From the NCBI RefSeq assembly GCF_014212315.1, contig NZ_JACKXE010000001.1:2294001-2358000 (forward strand): a stretch of 64,000 nt of DNA, written 5' to 3'. Below, piece by piece: positions 52,251 to 60,455 of the stretch. Numbering within the stretch: position 1 is the stretch's first letter; each line of letters begins with the position of its first letter. The translations under genes were made by a program, and so were the position numbers. The stretch is from Nocardioides luti. Lineage in GTDB: Bacteria; Actinomycetota; Actinomycetes; Propionibacteriales; Nocardioidaceae. The notes beneath the pieces are model-generated. The model ran no database searches. It had not been told where the DNA came from and was given only the letters and a program-made list of their open reading frames with translations.

Positions 52251-53216
52251 TCAGTCGCGGACCCGCACGACCGACTTGCCGAGGGTGCGGCGCTCGTCCA
52301 TGTCGACGAGCGCCCGCCCGACCTCGTCGAGGGCGTAGCTCTCGCCGATCGGCGGCTTGACCACGCCGCTCTCCATCATCGGGACCAGCTCGGCCCACTG
52401 CTCGAGCATGTAGCCGGGCCGCATCATCGCGTAGGCGCCCCAGCCGACGCCGCGGACGTCGACGTTGTTGAGCAGCAGCCGGTTGACCTTGACCTCGGGG
52501 ATGCCCTGCCCGGAGGCGAAGCCCACGACGAGCAGCCGGCCCTGGGCGGCCAGCACGCGCAGCGAGTCGGTGAAGAGGTCGCCGCCGACGACGTCCATCA
52601 CGACGTCGACGCCCCGGCCGTCGGTCAGCGCCATCACGGCGTCCTTGAAGCCGTCGACCAGCACGGTCTCGTCGGCGCCGGCCCGCTTGGCCATCTCGGC
52701 CTTGGCGTCCGAGCTGACCACGGCGATGGTGCGGGCGCCGTACCCCTTGGCGACCTGGATCGTCGCGGTCCCGACGCCCCCCGCGGCGCCGTGCACGAGG
52801 ACGGTCTCGCCCTCCTGCAGCTGGCCACGCTCGGCGAGCGCGAACTGCGCGGTCAGGTAGTTCATCGGCAGCGCCGCACCCTCGTCGAAGGTGATCGAGT
52901 CGGGCAGCGCGAAGGTCGAGACCTTCGGGTTGACGACGAGCTCCGCGCCCGCGCCGTACGGCGCCACGCCGGCCACCCGCTGACCGGGCTCGAAGCCGCC
53001 GCCGCTGACGACGGTCCCGGCGAAGTCGACGCCCAGGGTGAACGGGAGCTCCGGCTTGAGCTGGTACTGCCCCTTGCTCAGCAGCAGGTCCGGGAACGAG
53101 ATCCCGAGGCGGTGCACCTCCACCAGGACGTCGTCGGGACCGGGCGTCGGCTCCGCGACGTCACGGATCTCGAGATCGGCGGGACCGGTGGTGGTGACGA
53201 CCTGGACTGCGCGCAT
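52251..53216 (-). CDS. NADPH:quinone oxidoreductase-like zinc-independent MDR protein
   Basis: A 321-residue medium-chain reductase. The GroES-like N-terminal half (1-120) reads MRAVQVVTTTGPADLEIRDV and has no catalytic zinc cysteines. The Rossmann half has VLVHGAAGGVGTATIQVAK (NADPH-binding A-x-x-G-V-G) and ends ALVDMDERRTLGKSVVRV. It probably reduces quinones or enones. ATG 53216 is supported by TAGCGT seven bases upstream; a longer frame to 53258 exists. Confidence 0.88.
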   Translation of the reverse strand: MRAVQVVTTTGPADLEIRDVAEPTPGPDDVLVEVHRLGISFPDLLLSKGQYQLKPELPFTLGVDFAGTVVSGGGFEPGQRVAGVAPYGAGAELVVNPKVSTFALPDSITFDEGAALPMNYLTAQFALAERGQLQEGETVLVHGAAGGVGTATIQVAKGYGARTIAVVSSDAKAEMAKRAGADETVLVDGFKDAVMALTDGRGVDVVMDVVGGDLFTDSLRVLAAQGRLLVVGFASGQGIPEVKVNRLLLNNVDVRGVGWGAYAMMRPGYMLEQWAELVPMMESGVVKPPIGESYALDEVGRALVDMDERRTLGKSVVRVRD

Positions 53217-53223
53217 GCCGTGC

Positions 53224-53229
53224 ACGCTA
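53224..53229 (-). promoter_or_regulatory. -10 hexamer of the quinone oxidoreductase gene
   Basis: TAGCGT on the minus strand, seven bases before ATG 53216. Confidence 0.4.
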
Positions 53230-53265
53230 CCCATCCGCTGCGGCCGTCGGCGACGAAGGGCTGTC

Positions 53266-54147
53266 GTGAGACTCGACGACCGGCTGCGCGCGACGTTGAT
53301 GCACGCCACCGCGCGCTGGACGGTCCGCTACGGCGAGGACCTGCGCTTCGCCGGCTCCGACCTGCCGGCGCCGGACCGCGTCCACGTGCCGACCCGCCAC
53401 GGCGAAGTGCCCGTGCACGTCTACCGCCCGCGGGGCGAGGCGCAGCGGGTGCTGCCGGCGTACGTCCACTTCCACGGCGGCGCGTGGCTGATGCGCTACC
53501 CCGAGATGGACGACTTCTGGTGCCGGTACGTCGTGGCCACCGCCGACGTGGCGGTCGTGAACGTCGACTTCCGGACCGGGCCGTACGTCGCCTACCCGGT
53601 CGCCCAGCACCAGTGCCACGACGTCGCGGCCTGGCTGGCCGAGCACGGCGACGGTCTCGGCCTGGACGGCTCGCGGATCGCGGTCGGCGGGTTCAGCAGC
53701 GGCGGCGGCCTCGCCGCGTCGGTGTGCCTGCAGGCGCGTGACGCCGGGTCGTTCACCCCGGTCCTGCAGGTGCTCGGCGTCCCCGCGCTCGACCTCGCCA
53801 GCGACCTCCCGGCCGGCGCCGGGATGATCTCGCCGTCGTTGCGGGGCCTCGTGCGCCGCGTCTACTTCCCCGACCCGGCGACCCGCGCGGAGCCCTACGC
53901 CTCGCCGGTCCTCGCCGCCGACCTCACCGGCCTGCCGCCCGCGGTCGTGCTGACCGCCGAGCGGGACACCCTGCGGCGCGACGGCGACCGGTACGCCGAG
54001 CGGCTCCGCGAGGCCGGCGCCGAGGTGGTCCATGACGTCACCCCGGGCGCCGACCACTACTTCCTGACCGAGGACCCGGTCCGGGCGCGCTCCACGATGG
54101 CGATGACCGCCCTCGAGATCCGGCGCCGGCTCTCGATGGTCGAGTAG
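53266..54147 (+). CDS. Alpha/beta hydrolase of the hormone-sensitive-lipase type
   Basis: A 293-residue carboxylesterase. The oxyanion motif is HFHGGAW (near residue 66), the nucleophile elbow GGFSSGGGLA (Ser near 144-145), the acid is in AERDTLRRDG and the His in PGADHYFLTED. The substrate is probably a short acyl ester. GTG 53266 gives a sensible N-terminus (VRLDDRLRATLMHA). The stop codon TAG lies within a dispersed palindromic repeat (54138-54172), so the last residues (MVE) are encoded by that element. Confidence 0.85.
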   Translation: MRLDDRLRATLMHATARWTVRYGEDLRFAGSDLPAPDRVHVPTRHGEVPVHVYRPRGEAQRVLPAYVHFHGGAWLMRYPEMDDFWCRYVVATADVAVVNVDFRTGPYVAYPVAQHQCHDVAAWLAEHGDGLGLDGSRIAVGGFSSGGGLAASVCLQARDAGSFTPVLQVLGVPALDLASDLPAGAGMISPSLRGLVRRVYFPDPATRAEPYASPVLAADLTGLPPAVVLTAERDTLRRDGDRYAERLREAGAEVVHDVTPGADHYFLTEDPVRARSTMAMTALEIRRRLSMVE

Positions 54148-54172
54148 GTCGCGCAGCGACCGTATCGAGACC
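54138..54172. repeat. Dispersed palindromic repeat of a second family overlapping a gene end
   Basis: GGTCGAGTAGGTCGC-GCA-GCGACCGTATCGAGACC (positions 54138-54152, loop, 54156-54172), with a left arm two bases shorter than the right. The layout (GAG in the left arm opposite TCGAGA in the right) parallels the elements at 14818 and 29289. Its TAG is the stop codon of the esterase gene. Confidence 0.75.
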
Positions 54173-54193
54173 CCGGCTCCCAGGCCCCGAGAC

Positions 54194-55417
54194 TCAGCCG
54201 GGGTTGACGATCCGGTCCGCCTCGAAGTGCATCGGGTCGGTGTAGTGCCAGTCGCCGCCCCAGGCGAAGCCCCACTTCTTGAAGATGTCGACGACCCCGC
54301 GGTCCATCTCGCCGACGGTGCCGCGCTGGTTGCCGGGGGTGTTGAGGTCGAGCGCCAGCCCGAAGGAGTGGTTGGACAGCGACGTGGTGCCCGCGATGAA
54401 GCGGGGGTAGTAGCAGCCGGCGTACTCGCCCGGGTGGATCTTGTCCGTCAGCCCCCGGGCCTCGACCTCGTTCAGCGCCGCGATCAGCTGCGGGAAGATC
54501 AGCTTGTTGCAGGTGACGTTGCCGAGGATCGGGACCTGCTGGGTGGTGATGTGGGCGGCCACCCACGAGGCCTCCGGCGCGATCCGGCCGCCCCCGAGGA
54601 CGCTGTAGTTGAACGTCCCGACGGCCTCGCCGACCGAGCCGACCAGGAAGGCCGTCTGCTGGACCTTGGGGTCGAGGCCGTAGCGCGCCACCGCGTCCAG
54701 CATCTGCACCGACGCCTTGCTGCCGGCCAGCTGCTCGATCTTCTTGCGGAGCGACTCGGGCGAGGTCTGGCCGGTGTTGATGACGATCGCGTTGTCGGGC
54801 TTCATGCCGAGCGTCTTGATCCAGGTCTCGTTGACGACCGCGTCGACCTGCCCCACCTGCGGCGCGAAGGCGCCGATGTGGATGTCCGGCGCCTGCTCGT
54901 CGCTGCCGAGGTGGAGGTAGCCCGCCTTCGTGATCGGGGCGGACTTCTTCAGCTCCGGGTCCAGCGCGAGCTCGCCGCCGGCGACCCGGTCCCAGACGTC
55001 CTGGGTCTCGGCGCTCGCGGCGGGGGTGAAGTTGCGGTACGTCGACGGGTCGACCGCGGCGACGTTCATCAGCTTGTTCTCGATCGAGACCTGCGCCATC
55101 GCTAGGGGCTGGGCGCCGACGACGCCCTTCAGCCTGCTGATCGCCGTGAGGGTCTCGGGGCTGAGCGAGTCGGGGTTCCACACCAGGATGTCGCCGAGCG
55201 TGAGCTGGCCCTTGCGCGGGCCGGGCTCGTCGACCGCGTGCTCCGGGTCCGCCACCGCGGGCACCGCGCTGCCGGACTTCTCGGGAGCGGCGACCGCCGT
55301 GGTCGAAGCCGGGCCCGGGTCGTCCGGACCGGCCTTCGTCGACCCGTCCGAGCCCTGGCAGGCCGCCAGCAGCAGTGCAGGCAGCACTGCGGCCACCACC
55401 AAGCGCCCCGTTCGCAT
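54194..55417 (-). CDS. Lipoprotein with M15 (VanY-type) peptidase domain
   Basis: A 407-residue exported protein. MRTGRLVVAAVLPALLLAAC is a lipoprotein signal peptide (lipobox L-A-A-C, Cys20). The middle (about 60-290) has GQLTLGDILVWNPDSLSPET and repeated beta/alpha segments of unknown fold. The C-terminal domain (about 300-400) has the M15 zinc pattern: HSFGLALDLN (H-x6-D) and DWHYTDPMHFE (the distal D/H-x-x-H). It probably cleaves D-Ala-containing wall peptides. The ATG is fixed by the signal peptide. Confidence 0.82.
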   Translation of the reverse strand: MRTGRLVVAAVLPALLLAACQGSDGSTKAGPDDPGPASTTAVAAPEKSGSAVPAVADPEHAVDEPGPRKGQLTLGDILVWNPDSLSPETLTAISRLKGVVGAQPLAMAQVSIENKLMNVAAVDPSTYRNFTPAASAETQDVWDRVAGGELALDPELKKSAPITKAGYLHLGSDEQAPDIHIGAFAPQVGQVDAVVNETWIKTLGMKPDNAIVINTGQTSPESLRKKIEQLAGSKASVQMLDAVARYGLDPKVQQTAFLVGSVGEAVGTFNYSVLGGGRIAPEASWVAAHITTQQVPILGNVTCNKLIFPQLIAALNEVEARGLTDKIHPGEYAGCYYPRFIAGTTSLSNHSFGLALDLNTPGNQRGTVGEMDRGVVDIFKKWGFAWGGDWHYTDPMHFEADRIVNPG

Positions 55418-55489
55418 GACTCTCCCTCTTCCCCACCTGCAGGGTAGGCGCCCGGCTCAAGAAGCGGGAGCGGTCCGGGGAATCGGCGG

Positions 55490-56896
55490 TCAGGACGGCT
55501 CCGGCGTCCGGATCGTCAGCCACGAGACCGCGCCGCCCGCGACCAGCAGCAGCGCGCAGGCGACGATCGCGACGTCGTACGCCGCGTCGAAGGCGACGGG
55601 GTCGGCGTACTCCGCACCGCCCAGCCCGACGGCGACCGGCAGCGCCGCGACGGCGAGCAGCGAGCCCGCGCGGGCGACGGCGTTGTTGACGCCGCTGGCG
55701 ATCCCGGCGTGCTCGTCCGGGGCAGCCGCCAGGACGGTGGAGGTCAGGGGGGCGACCATCAGGGCCAGCCCGAGCCCGAAGACGGTGATCCCGGGGAAGA
55801 CGTCGAGCCAGTAGCTCACGTCCGGGCCGACCCGGAGCAGCAGCGCGATCCCGGCGGCCATCACCAGCGGCCCGAAGGTCATCGGGATCCGCGGACCGAT
55901 CCGGGCGCCGAGCGCGCCGCCCCGCTTGGCGAGGAAGAACATCACCACGGTGAGCGGCAGCGTCGCGATGCCGGCCGCCAGGGCGCCGTACCCGCTCACG
56001 GTCTGCAGCTCGAGCACCAGGAAGAACATCGCCGCCCCGAGTGCGCCGTAGACGAGGAAGGTCATCACGTTGGCCGCGCTGAAGGTGACGTCGCGGAAGA
56101 TCCCGAGCTGCAGCATCGGCTCGCGCAGCCGGCCCTCGGCGACGACGAAGCCGACCCCGGCGAGCACCGCGACGACCCCGGCGTACGGCGCCAACGGGCC
56201 GCCCCACTCGATGAGGGCGTAGGTCAGCCCGCCCAGGCTCGCGGAGCCGAGCACCGCCCCGAGCAGGTCGAAGTGGTTCGAGGCGTGCGGGTCCCGGGTC
56301 TCGGGGACCGCGCGCTGCGCGATCGCGACCGTGACGGCGGCCAGGGGGAGGTTGACCAGGAAGATCCAGCGCCAGTCGGCGTACTCCACCAGGGCGCCTC
56401 CCACGAACGGCCCGAGCGCGGCGGCGATGCTGCCGAGGCCCGACCACGAGCCGATCGCCGCGGCGCGGTCCTCGCGGGCGAAGGCGCCCTGGATCATCGC
56501 GAGGCTGCCGGGGGTCAGCAGGGCCGCGGCGACGCCCTGCAGGACCCGGGCCGCGATCAGGACCTCCGGGTTCGGGGCCAGGCCGCAGAGCAGGGACGCG
56601 ACCGCGAAGCCGACGGTGCCCCAGACGAACACCCGCCGCCGGCCGAAGCGGTCACCCAGCGAGCCCCCGAGCAGGATCAGGCTGGCGAGCGAGAGGAGGT
56701 AGCCGTTCGACACCCACTGCAGCTCGGCCAGGCTGGCGTCCAGGTCCTCGCCGATGGTCTTGAGGGCCACGTTGACGACCGAGCCGTCCAGCAGCGTCAT
56801 GCCCGAGCCGAGCGTGGCGGCGGCCACCACGGCCCGCCCCGTGGGGGTGCCGAGCCGGACTCCTGCGCCCCCGTTGGTCCCGCCCGTGTCGCGCAT
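55490..56896 (-). CDS. MFS transporter, DHA2-like (14-helix) family
   Basis: A 468-residue exporter. GSGMTLLDGSVVNVALKTIGEDL is the DHA2 first-helix motif, GGSLGDRFGRRRVFVWG is motif A, and AALGPFVGGALVEYADWRW is the motif C region. Up to 14 helices are predicted. ATG 56896 is preferred over the GTG three bases before because TACGCT lies exactly six bases upstream of the ATG. The substrate is unknown. Confidence 0.9.
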   Translation of the reverse strand: MRDTGGTNGGAGVRLGTPTGRAVVAAATLGSGMTLLDGSVVNVALKTIGEDLDASLAELQWVSNGYLLSLASLILLGGSLGDRFGRRRVFVWGTVGFAVASLLCGLAPNPEVLIAARVLQGVAAALLTPGSLAMIQGAFAREDRAAAIGSWSGLGSIAAALGPFVGGALVEYADWRWIFLVNLPLAAVTVAIAQRAVPETRDPHASNHFDLLGAVLGSASLGGLTYALIEWGGPLAPYAGVVAVLAGVGFVVAEGRLREPMLQLGIFRDVTFSAANVMTFLVYGALGAAMFFLVLELQTVSGYGALAAGIATLPLTVVMFFLAKRGGALGARIGPRIPMTFGPLVMAAGIALLLRVGPDVSYWLDVFPGITVFGLGLALMVAPLTSTVLAAAPDEHAGIASGVNNAVARAGSLLAVAALPVAVGLGGAEYADPVAFDAAYDVAIVACALLLVAGGAVSWLTIRTPEPS

Positions 56897-56902
56897 CACC
56901 GC

Positions 56903-56908
56903 AGCGTA
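56903..56908 (-). promoter_or_regulatory. -10 hexamer of the second DHA2 exporter gene
   Basis: TACGCT on the minus strand, six bases before ATG 56896. Confidence 0.45.
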
Positions 56909-56951
56909 GGCCCCACGACCGGCAGCACGTCGTACCTGCCAACCGCCTGAC

Positions 56952-56957
56952 TAGAAT
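56952..56957 (+). promoter_or_regulatory. -10 hexamer of the diiron protein gene
   Basis: TAGAAT six bases before the ATG at 56964. Confidence 0.5.
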
Positions 56958-56963
56958 CGGGCC

Positions 56964-57839
56964 ATGCCCCGCGCGACCCTCCTCGAGGCCTCCCGGACCA
57001 CCACCCGCCTCGTGGAGCACGTCGAGCGCCTCGGCGCCGAGCACCCGCCGATCGAGCTCGGCAGCGTCGACTACACGGTCCACCGGCCCGAGCTGTTCAG
57101 CCAGCGCTTCGGCCACGTCCTCGACTACATGGCGCGCGTCGAGCTCGAGGTGGACCGCAACGTGCTCGAGCTCATCACGCTGCTGCCCGACCCGCCCGAG
57201 GTCGACCGGCGCTTCTACGCCGACGTCTGGCAGCCGCAGGAGATCCAGCACGGGCTGATCCTCGACCAGCTCCAGGTGCACGTCGGCCGCCCGCCCGCCA
57301 CGCCCGACCTCGACACGGTCGGCGCCAAGATCAAGGTGCTCGGTGCGCTGGCGCACGTCGGGGCGATCCAGGACGTGGTCCGGATGCTCTACTACCTGAC
57401 CGGGATGGCCACCGAGCGCTCCGCGGTGCTGGCCTACAACCTGCTCCACGACGGCGTCCGGGAGATGGGCGAGACCTCGGTGGCCGAGACCGTGATCGCC
57501 CCGATCCGGCGCCAGGAGCCGGGGCACTACGCGTTCTACCAGCTGTCCGCGAAGGGCCTGTGGGCCGAGCTCGCCGGCTGGCAGCACTGGCTGGTGCGGC
57601 GCCTGCGCCGCTTCTCCTTCGCCCCCGTCGGCGCCAACGACGACGCCCAGAAGGCCGACTTCGGCGAGGTGATGCGCACCCTGGGCATCGACCGCGAGGC
57701 CAGCACCTTCGCCCAGCAGATCTCCCGCGTCGAGCGCGAGCTGCTGTGGGCCCGCGACCGCGGCCTCAAGGTGCCGGATTACGTCGCCGCGGCGTTCCGC
57801 GAGGCGGTCGAGCTGGCGCAGGCGCGGCGCGCCGGCTGA
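56964..57839 (+). CDS. Diiron ferritin-like (acyl-ACP desaturase-type) protein
   Basis: A 291-residue all-helical protein. Two E-x-x-H pairs, PQEIQHGLILDQL (near residue 92) and RQEPGHYAFYQL (near 181), plus the Glu of ARVELEVDRN (near 60), make the four-helix diiron site of ferritin-like oxygenases and acyl-ACP desaturases. The exact reaction is unknown. It lies beside the alkane-hydroxylation cluster, but is transcribed convergently with its TetR gene and separated from it by palindromic repeats, so a link is only suggested. Confidence 0.7.
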   Translation: MPRATLLEASRTTTRLVEHVERLGAEHPPIELGSVDYTVHRPELFSQRFGHVLDYMARVELEVDRNVLELITLLPDPPEVDRRFYADVWQPQEIQHGLILDQLQVHVGRPPATPDLDTVGAKIKVLGALAHVGAIQDVVRMLYYLTGMATERSAVLAYNLLHDGVREMGETSVAETVIAPIRRQEPGHYAFYQLSAKGLWAELAGWQHWLVRRLRRFSFAPVGANDDAQKADFGEVMRTLGIDREASTFAQQISRVERELLWARDRGLKVPDYVAAAFREAVELAQARRAG

Positions 57840-57900
57840 GGCTTCTGCGCTGACCCGGCGCCCGCGGGGTGTGGTGCCCGCGCGGTGTTGCGCCGGGCCG

Positions 57901-57979
57901 GGCTCCTGTCATGAAACTGGCGCTGGTGTCATGGAGTTCCGTGACAGGAGCGCCAGTTTCACCGGGTACCCGGTGAAAC
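57901..57979. repeat. Modular palindromic repeat, locus B
   Basis: Nested hairpin GAAACTGGCGCT (57913-57924) with AGCGCCAGTTTC (57949-57960), overlapping a perfect 24-bp palindrome at 57956-57979 (core TTCACCGGGTACCCGGTGAA). The 32 bases 57927-57958 are identical to 30182-30213. The module order is reversed relative to locus A. It sits between two convergent genes and can terminate both. Confidence 0.85.
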
Positions 57980-57985
57980 CGCCCC

Positions 57986-58582
57986 TCACCCCCGCAGCAC
58001 CCGCTGCGCGATCCAGGCGATGTCGGCGGCGGTGTCGGCGGGGTCCGCGGACGGCTGCATCACGTGGCTGAGCACCAGCCGGACGACCATGTCGGTGGCG
58101 GCGTCGAGGTGCTCGTCGTCGAGGCCCACGTCGTACGGCGTGATCCGGTCGCCGATCACGATCTTGGCGGCGGCGAGCAGCGACTCGGCGTGGGTGGTGA
58201 GCAGCGGCAGCAGCTCGGTGTCGGCGCCGTGGGTGGCGGAGACGACCGCGTGCAGGAGCTGGTTGTCCTGGGCCAGCTCGAGGACGCCGCGGGAGGCGGC
58301 CTCGATCGCGCCGACCAGGTCGTCGGGGTGGGCGTCGAAGGCGAGCGTGACGACCCCGAGGAAGCGGTCCAGCTCGTGCAGGATCATCGCCTCGGCGAGC
58401 GCGGGCTTGCTGCCGATCTCGTTGTAGACCGTCTGCCGGCTGACCCCGACCTGGTCGGCGAGCTTGCCCATGGTCACGCGGGCCCAGCCCACCTCGCTGG
58501 TGAGCGCCACCCCGGCGGCCACGACCCGCTGGCGCATCGTCGGCGCCGCGGGGGCCACGGCGCTGCCGGGGAGGGTCGTCAT
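57986..58582 (-). CDS. TetR family regulator of the alkane hydroxylase cluster (AlkX-like)
   Basis: A 198-residue TetR protein. The DNA-binding part reads VVAAGVALTSEVGWARVTMG and KLADQVGVSRQTVYNEIGSKPALAEAM (helix-turn-helix about residues 45-64). The C-terminal domain is helical with AAIEAASRGVLELAQDNQLLHAVV. It ends 96 bases downstream of the ferredoxin gene on the same strand, as in Dietzia alkW1-alkX, where AlkX represses the hydroxylase and is released by fatty acids. ATG 58582 has TAGACT seven bases upstream, so it also has its own promoter. Confidence 0.85.
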   Translation of the reverse strand: MTTLPGSAVAPAAPTMRQRVVAAGVALTSEVGWARVTMGKLADQVGVSRQTVYNEIGSKPALAEAMILHELDRFLGVVTLAFDAHPDDLVGAIEAASRGVLELAQDNQLLHAVVSATHGADTELLPLLTTHAESLLAAAKIVIGDRITPYDVGLDDEHLDAATDMVVRLVLSHVMQPSADPADTAADIAWIAQRVLRG

Positions 58583-58589
58583 GGTCCCC

Positions 58590-58595
58590 AGTCTA
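58590..58595 (-). promoter_or_regulatory. -10 hexamer of the AlkX-like gene
   Basis: TAGACT on the minus strand, seven bases before ATG 58582. Confidence 0.45.
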
Positions 58596-58678
58596 GGAAC
58601 CACCCGGGCGGGACCCGTCCACCCCGCCGCAGGCGCGGGCGCTGCGCCCGACACCGCCGCACCCGCGACGGTCACGGC

Positions 58679-58870
58679 TCACCCCTCGAGCGTGAGCGCC
58701 AGCACCGGGCACGACGCGACCGCCGCCTTCACCTGGCTGCGGTGCTCCTCGGCGGGCGACTCGTCGCGCACGTGCATCACGTCGTCGTCGTCGAGCTCGA
58801 AGAACTCGTGCGCCATCGCCTCGCACATGCCCAGGCCCTCGCAGGTGTCGCGGTCCACCACGATCCTCAT
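58679..58870 (-). CDS. [3Fe-4S]-type ferredoxin
   Basis: A 63-residue electron carrier: RIVVDRDTCEGLGMCEAMAH gives C-x5-C, and ASCPVLAL gives the third C-P, the pattern of a single 3Fe-4S cluster ferredoxin. Its ATG shares one base with the alkB stop (TGATG), so the two are co-translated. It may feed electrons to the hydroxylase, although AlkB already carries a rubredoxin, or serve a P450 or dehydrogenase elsewhere. Confidence 0.88.
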   Translation of the reverse strand: MRIVVDRDTCEGLGMCEAMAHEFFELDDDDVMHVRDESPAEEHRSQVKAAVASCPVLALTLEG

Positions 58871-60324
58871 CAGGCGGCACCCGTCGTCGAGTCCGACTTC
58901 GAGAGCGGCACGAAGTCGACCTTCTCGCGCACGCCGCAGTCCGGGCAGCACCAGCTGTCGGGGATGTCGGCCCAGGCGGTGCCCGCCGCGAAGCCCTCGT
59001 GCTCGTCGCCCGCGGCCACGTCGTAGACGTAGTCGCAGCCCGGGCACGACGCCGCCAGCACCTCGACGGCCTGCGCCGCCGCCACGGTGTCGTCGCCGGC
59101 CTCGGCGCGGTCGTCGCGGACCGGCGGGGGGTACGCCGCGAGCAGCTTCTCGCGCTTGCGCGGCTGCAGGTTGGCGCGGGTCAGGTCGCCGTCGAAGTGC
59201 GCGAGGACGCGGGGGTCCATCACCCGGCGGTAGACCGGCGGCACGAGGGCCAGCACGATCATCCCGGCGTACCCCGTCGGCAGCACCGGGCTCTCCTCGA
59301 AGTCGCGCAGCGTCTGGTAGCGGCGGGTGGGGTTCGCGTGGTGGTCGCTGTGCCGCTGCAGGTGGTAGAGCAGCACGTTGGTCGCGATGTTGTTGGAGTT
59401 CCACGAGTGCGACGGGTCGACCCGCTCGTAGCGCTGCCGCTCGCCGACGCCGACCTTCTGCCGCAGCATCCCGTAGTGCTCCATGTAGTTGACGACCTCG
59501 AGCAGCGAGAAGCCCACGACCGCCTGGATGAGGAGGTACGGCGTGATGCCGATGCCCAGCCACGCGATCAGCGCCCCCCACAGGACCGCGGACATCGCCC
59601 AGGCGTTGAGCACGTCGTTGCCGAGCCGGAAGGGGTGCTGCTTCTTGCGGGCGTAGCGCCGCTTCTCGATGCTCCAGGCCGAGCGCAGCGAGCCGCTGAC
59701 GGTCCGCGGCCAGAAGGCGTAGAAGCTCTCGCCCATCCGCGACGAGGCCGGGTCCTCGGGGGTGGCGACGCGGACGTGGTGGCCGCGGTTGTGCTCGATG
59801 TAGAAGTGGCCGTAGAAGCTCTGGGCCAGTGCGATCTTGGACAGCCAGCGCTCGTGGCTCTCCTTCTTGTGCCCGAGCTCGTGCGCGGTGTTGATGCCGA
59901 TCCCGCCGATGCAGCCGATGGAGACGGCCAGGCCGATCTTGTCGATCGTGGACAGCTCGCCGTTGCCGAGCGGGTCGCCGTGGGCGACGAGCCACATGGC
60001 GCCGACGAAGCCGACGTACTGGATCGGCAGGAAGAGGTAGGTGATCCAGCGGTAGTAGCGGTCCTGCTCCAGCGCCTCGATCACGTCGTCGGGCGGGTTG
60101 GAGCGGTCCAGCCCGGCCACCAGGTCGATGGCCGGCACGACCACCAGGATCACGAACGGGCCGATCCAGAAGAAGGCACCCCAGCCGGTCAGCGCCCACA
60201 GGCCGTAGCCGATGAAGGCCAGGACCGGCACGACCAGCCCGATCAGCCACAGGTAGCGCTTCTGGTCGGTCCAGCCGGTGCTCGATCCGTCCGGGACGGT
60301 GCTGTTCGGGATGCTGCTGCTCAT
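58870..60324 (-). CDS. alkB: Alkane 1-monooxygenase fused to rubredoxin (AlkW-type)
   Basis: A 484-residue protein that hydroxylates alkane termini in the membrane. Six hydrophobic helices and the histidine boxes are complete: HELGH (148-152), EHNRGHH (177-183), NYMEHYG (279-285) and HSDHH (325-329). A linker (about 385-425) leads to a C-terminal rubredoxin with C427-x-x-C430 and C460-x-x-C463 (an extra Cys459 adjoins). Fusion removes the need for a separate rubredoxin, as in Dietzia AlkW1 and some Nocardioides. ATG 60324 follows GAGGAGG. It leads the ferredoxin and TetR genes. Confidence 0.95.
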   Translation of the reverse strand: MSSSIPNSTVPDGSSTGWTDQKRYLWLIGLVVPVLAFIGYGLWALTGWGAFFWIGPFVILVVVPAIDLVAGLDRSNPPDDVIEALEQDRYYRWITYLFLPIQYVGFVGAMWLVAHGDPLGNGELSTIDKIGLAVSIGCIGGIGINTAHELGHKKESHERWLSKIALAQSFYGHFYIEHNRGHHVRVATPEDPASSRMGESFYAFWPRTVSGSLRSAWSIEKRRYARKKQHPFRLGNDVLNAWAMSAVLWGALIAWLGIGITPYLLIQAVVGFSLLEVVNYMEHYGMLRQKVGVGERQRYERVDPSHSWNSNNIATNVLLYHLQRHSDHHANPTRRYQTLRDFEESPVLPTGYAGMIVLALVPPVYRRVMDPRVLAHFDGDLTRANLQPRKREKLLAAYPPPVRDDRAEAGDDTVAAAQAVEVLAASCPGCDYVYDVAAGDEHEGFAAGTAWADIPDSWCCPDCGVREKVDFVPLSKSDSTTGAA

Positions 60325-60343
60325 GGGAGCCTCCTCGGTGCGG

Positions 60344-60402
60344 GCTTTACAACACCCTAGGGAATGTCAACCTCCTTGACAACCCCCCACTTTTTGTAAA
60401 GC
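60344..60402 (-). promoter_or_regulatory. Promoter and inverted repeats upstream of alkB
   Basis: On the minus strand TTGTCA (60382-60377) and TAGGGT (60359-60354) are spaced by 17 bases and fit a -35/-10 pair. The promoter is spanned by two inverted repeats: GCTTTACAA (60344-60352) with TTGTAAAGC (60394-60402), and TGTCAA (60365-60370) with TTGACA (60376-60381). These are candidate sites for the TetR product. This local segment is noticeably less GC-rich than its surroundings. Confidence 0.65.
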
Positions 60403-60455
60403 GCCCGGGACGGTCGCGGCTTGCGTCCCGCGGCCGCGCCGACGAGATTGGGCGG

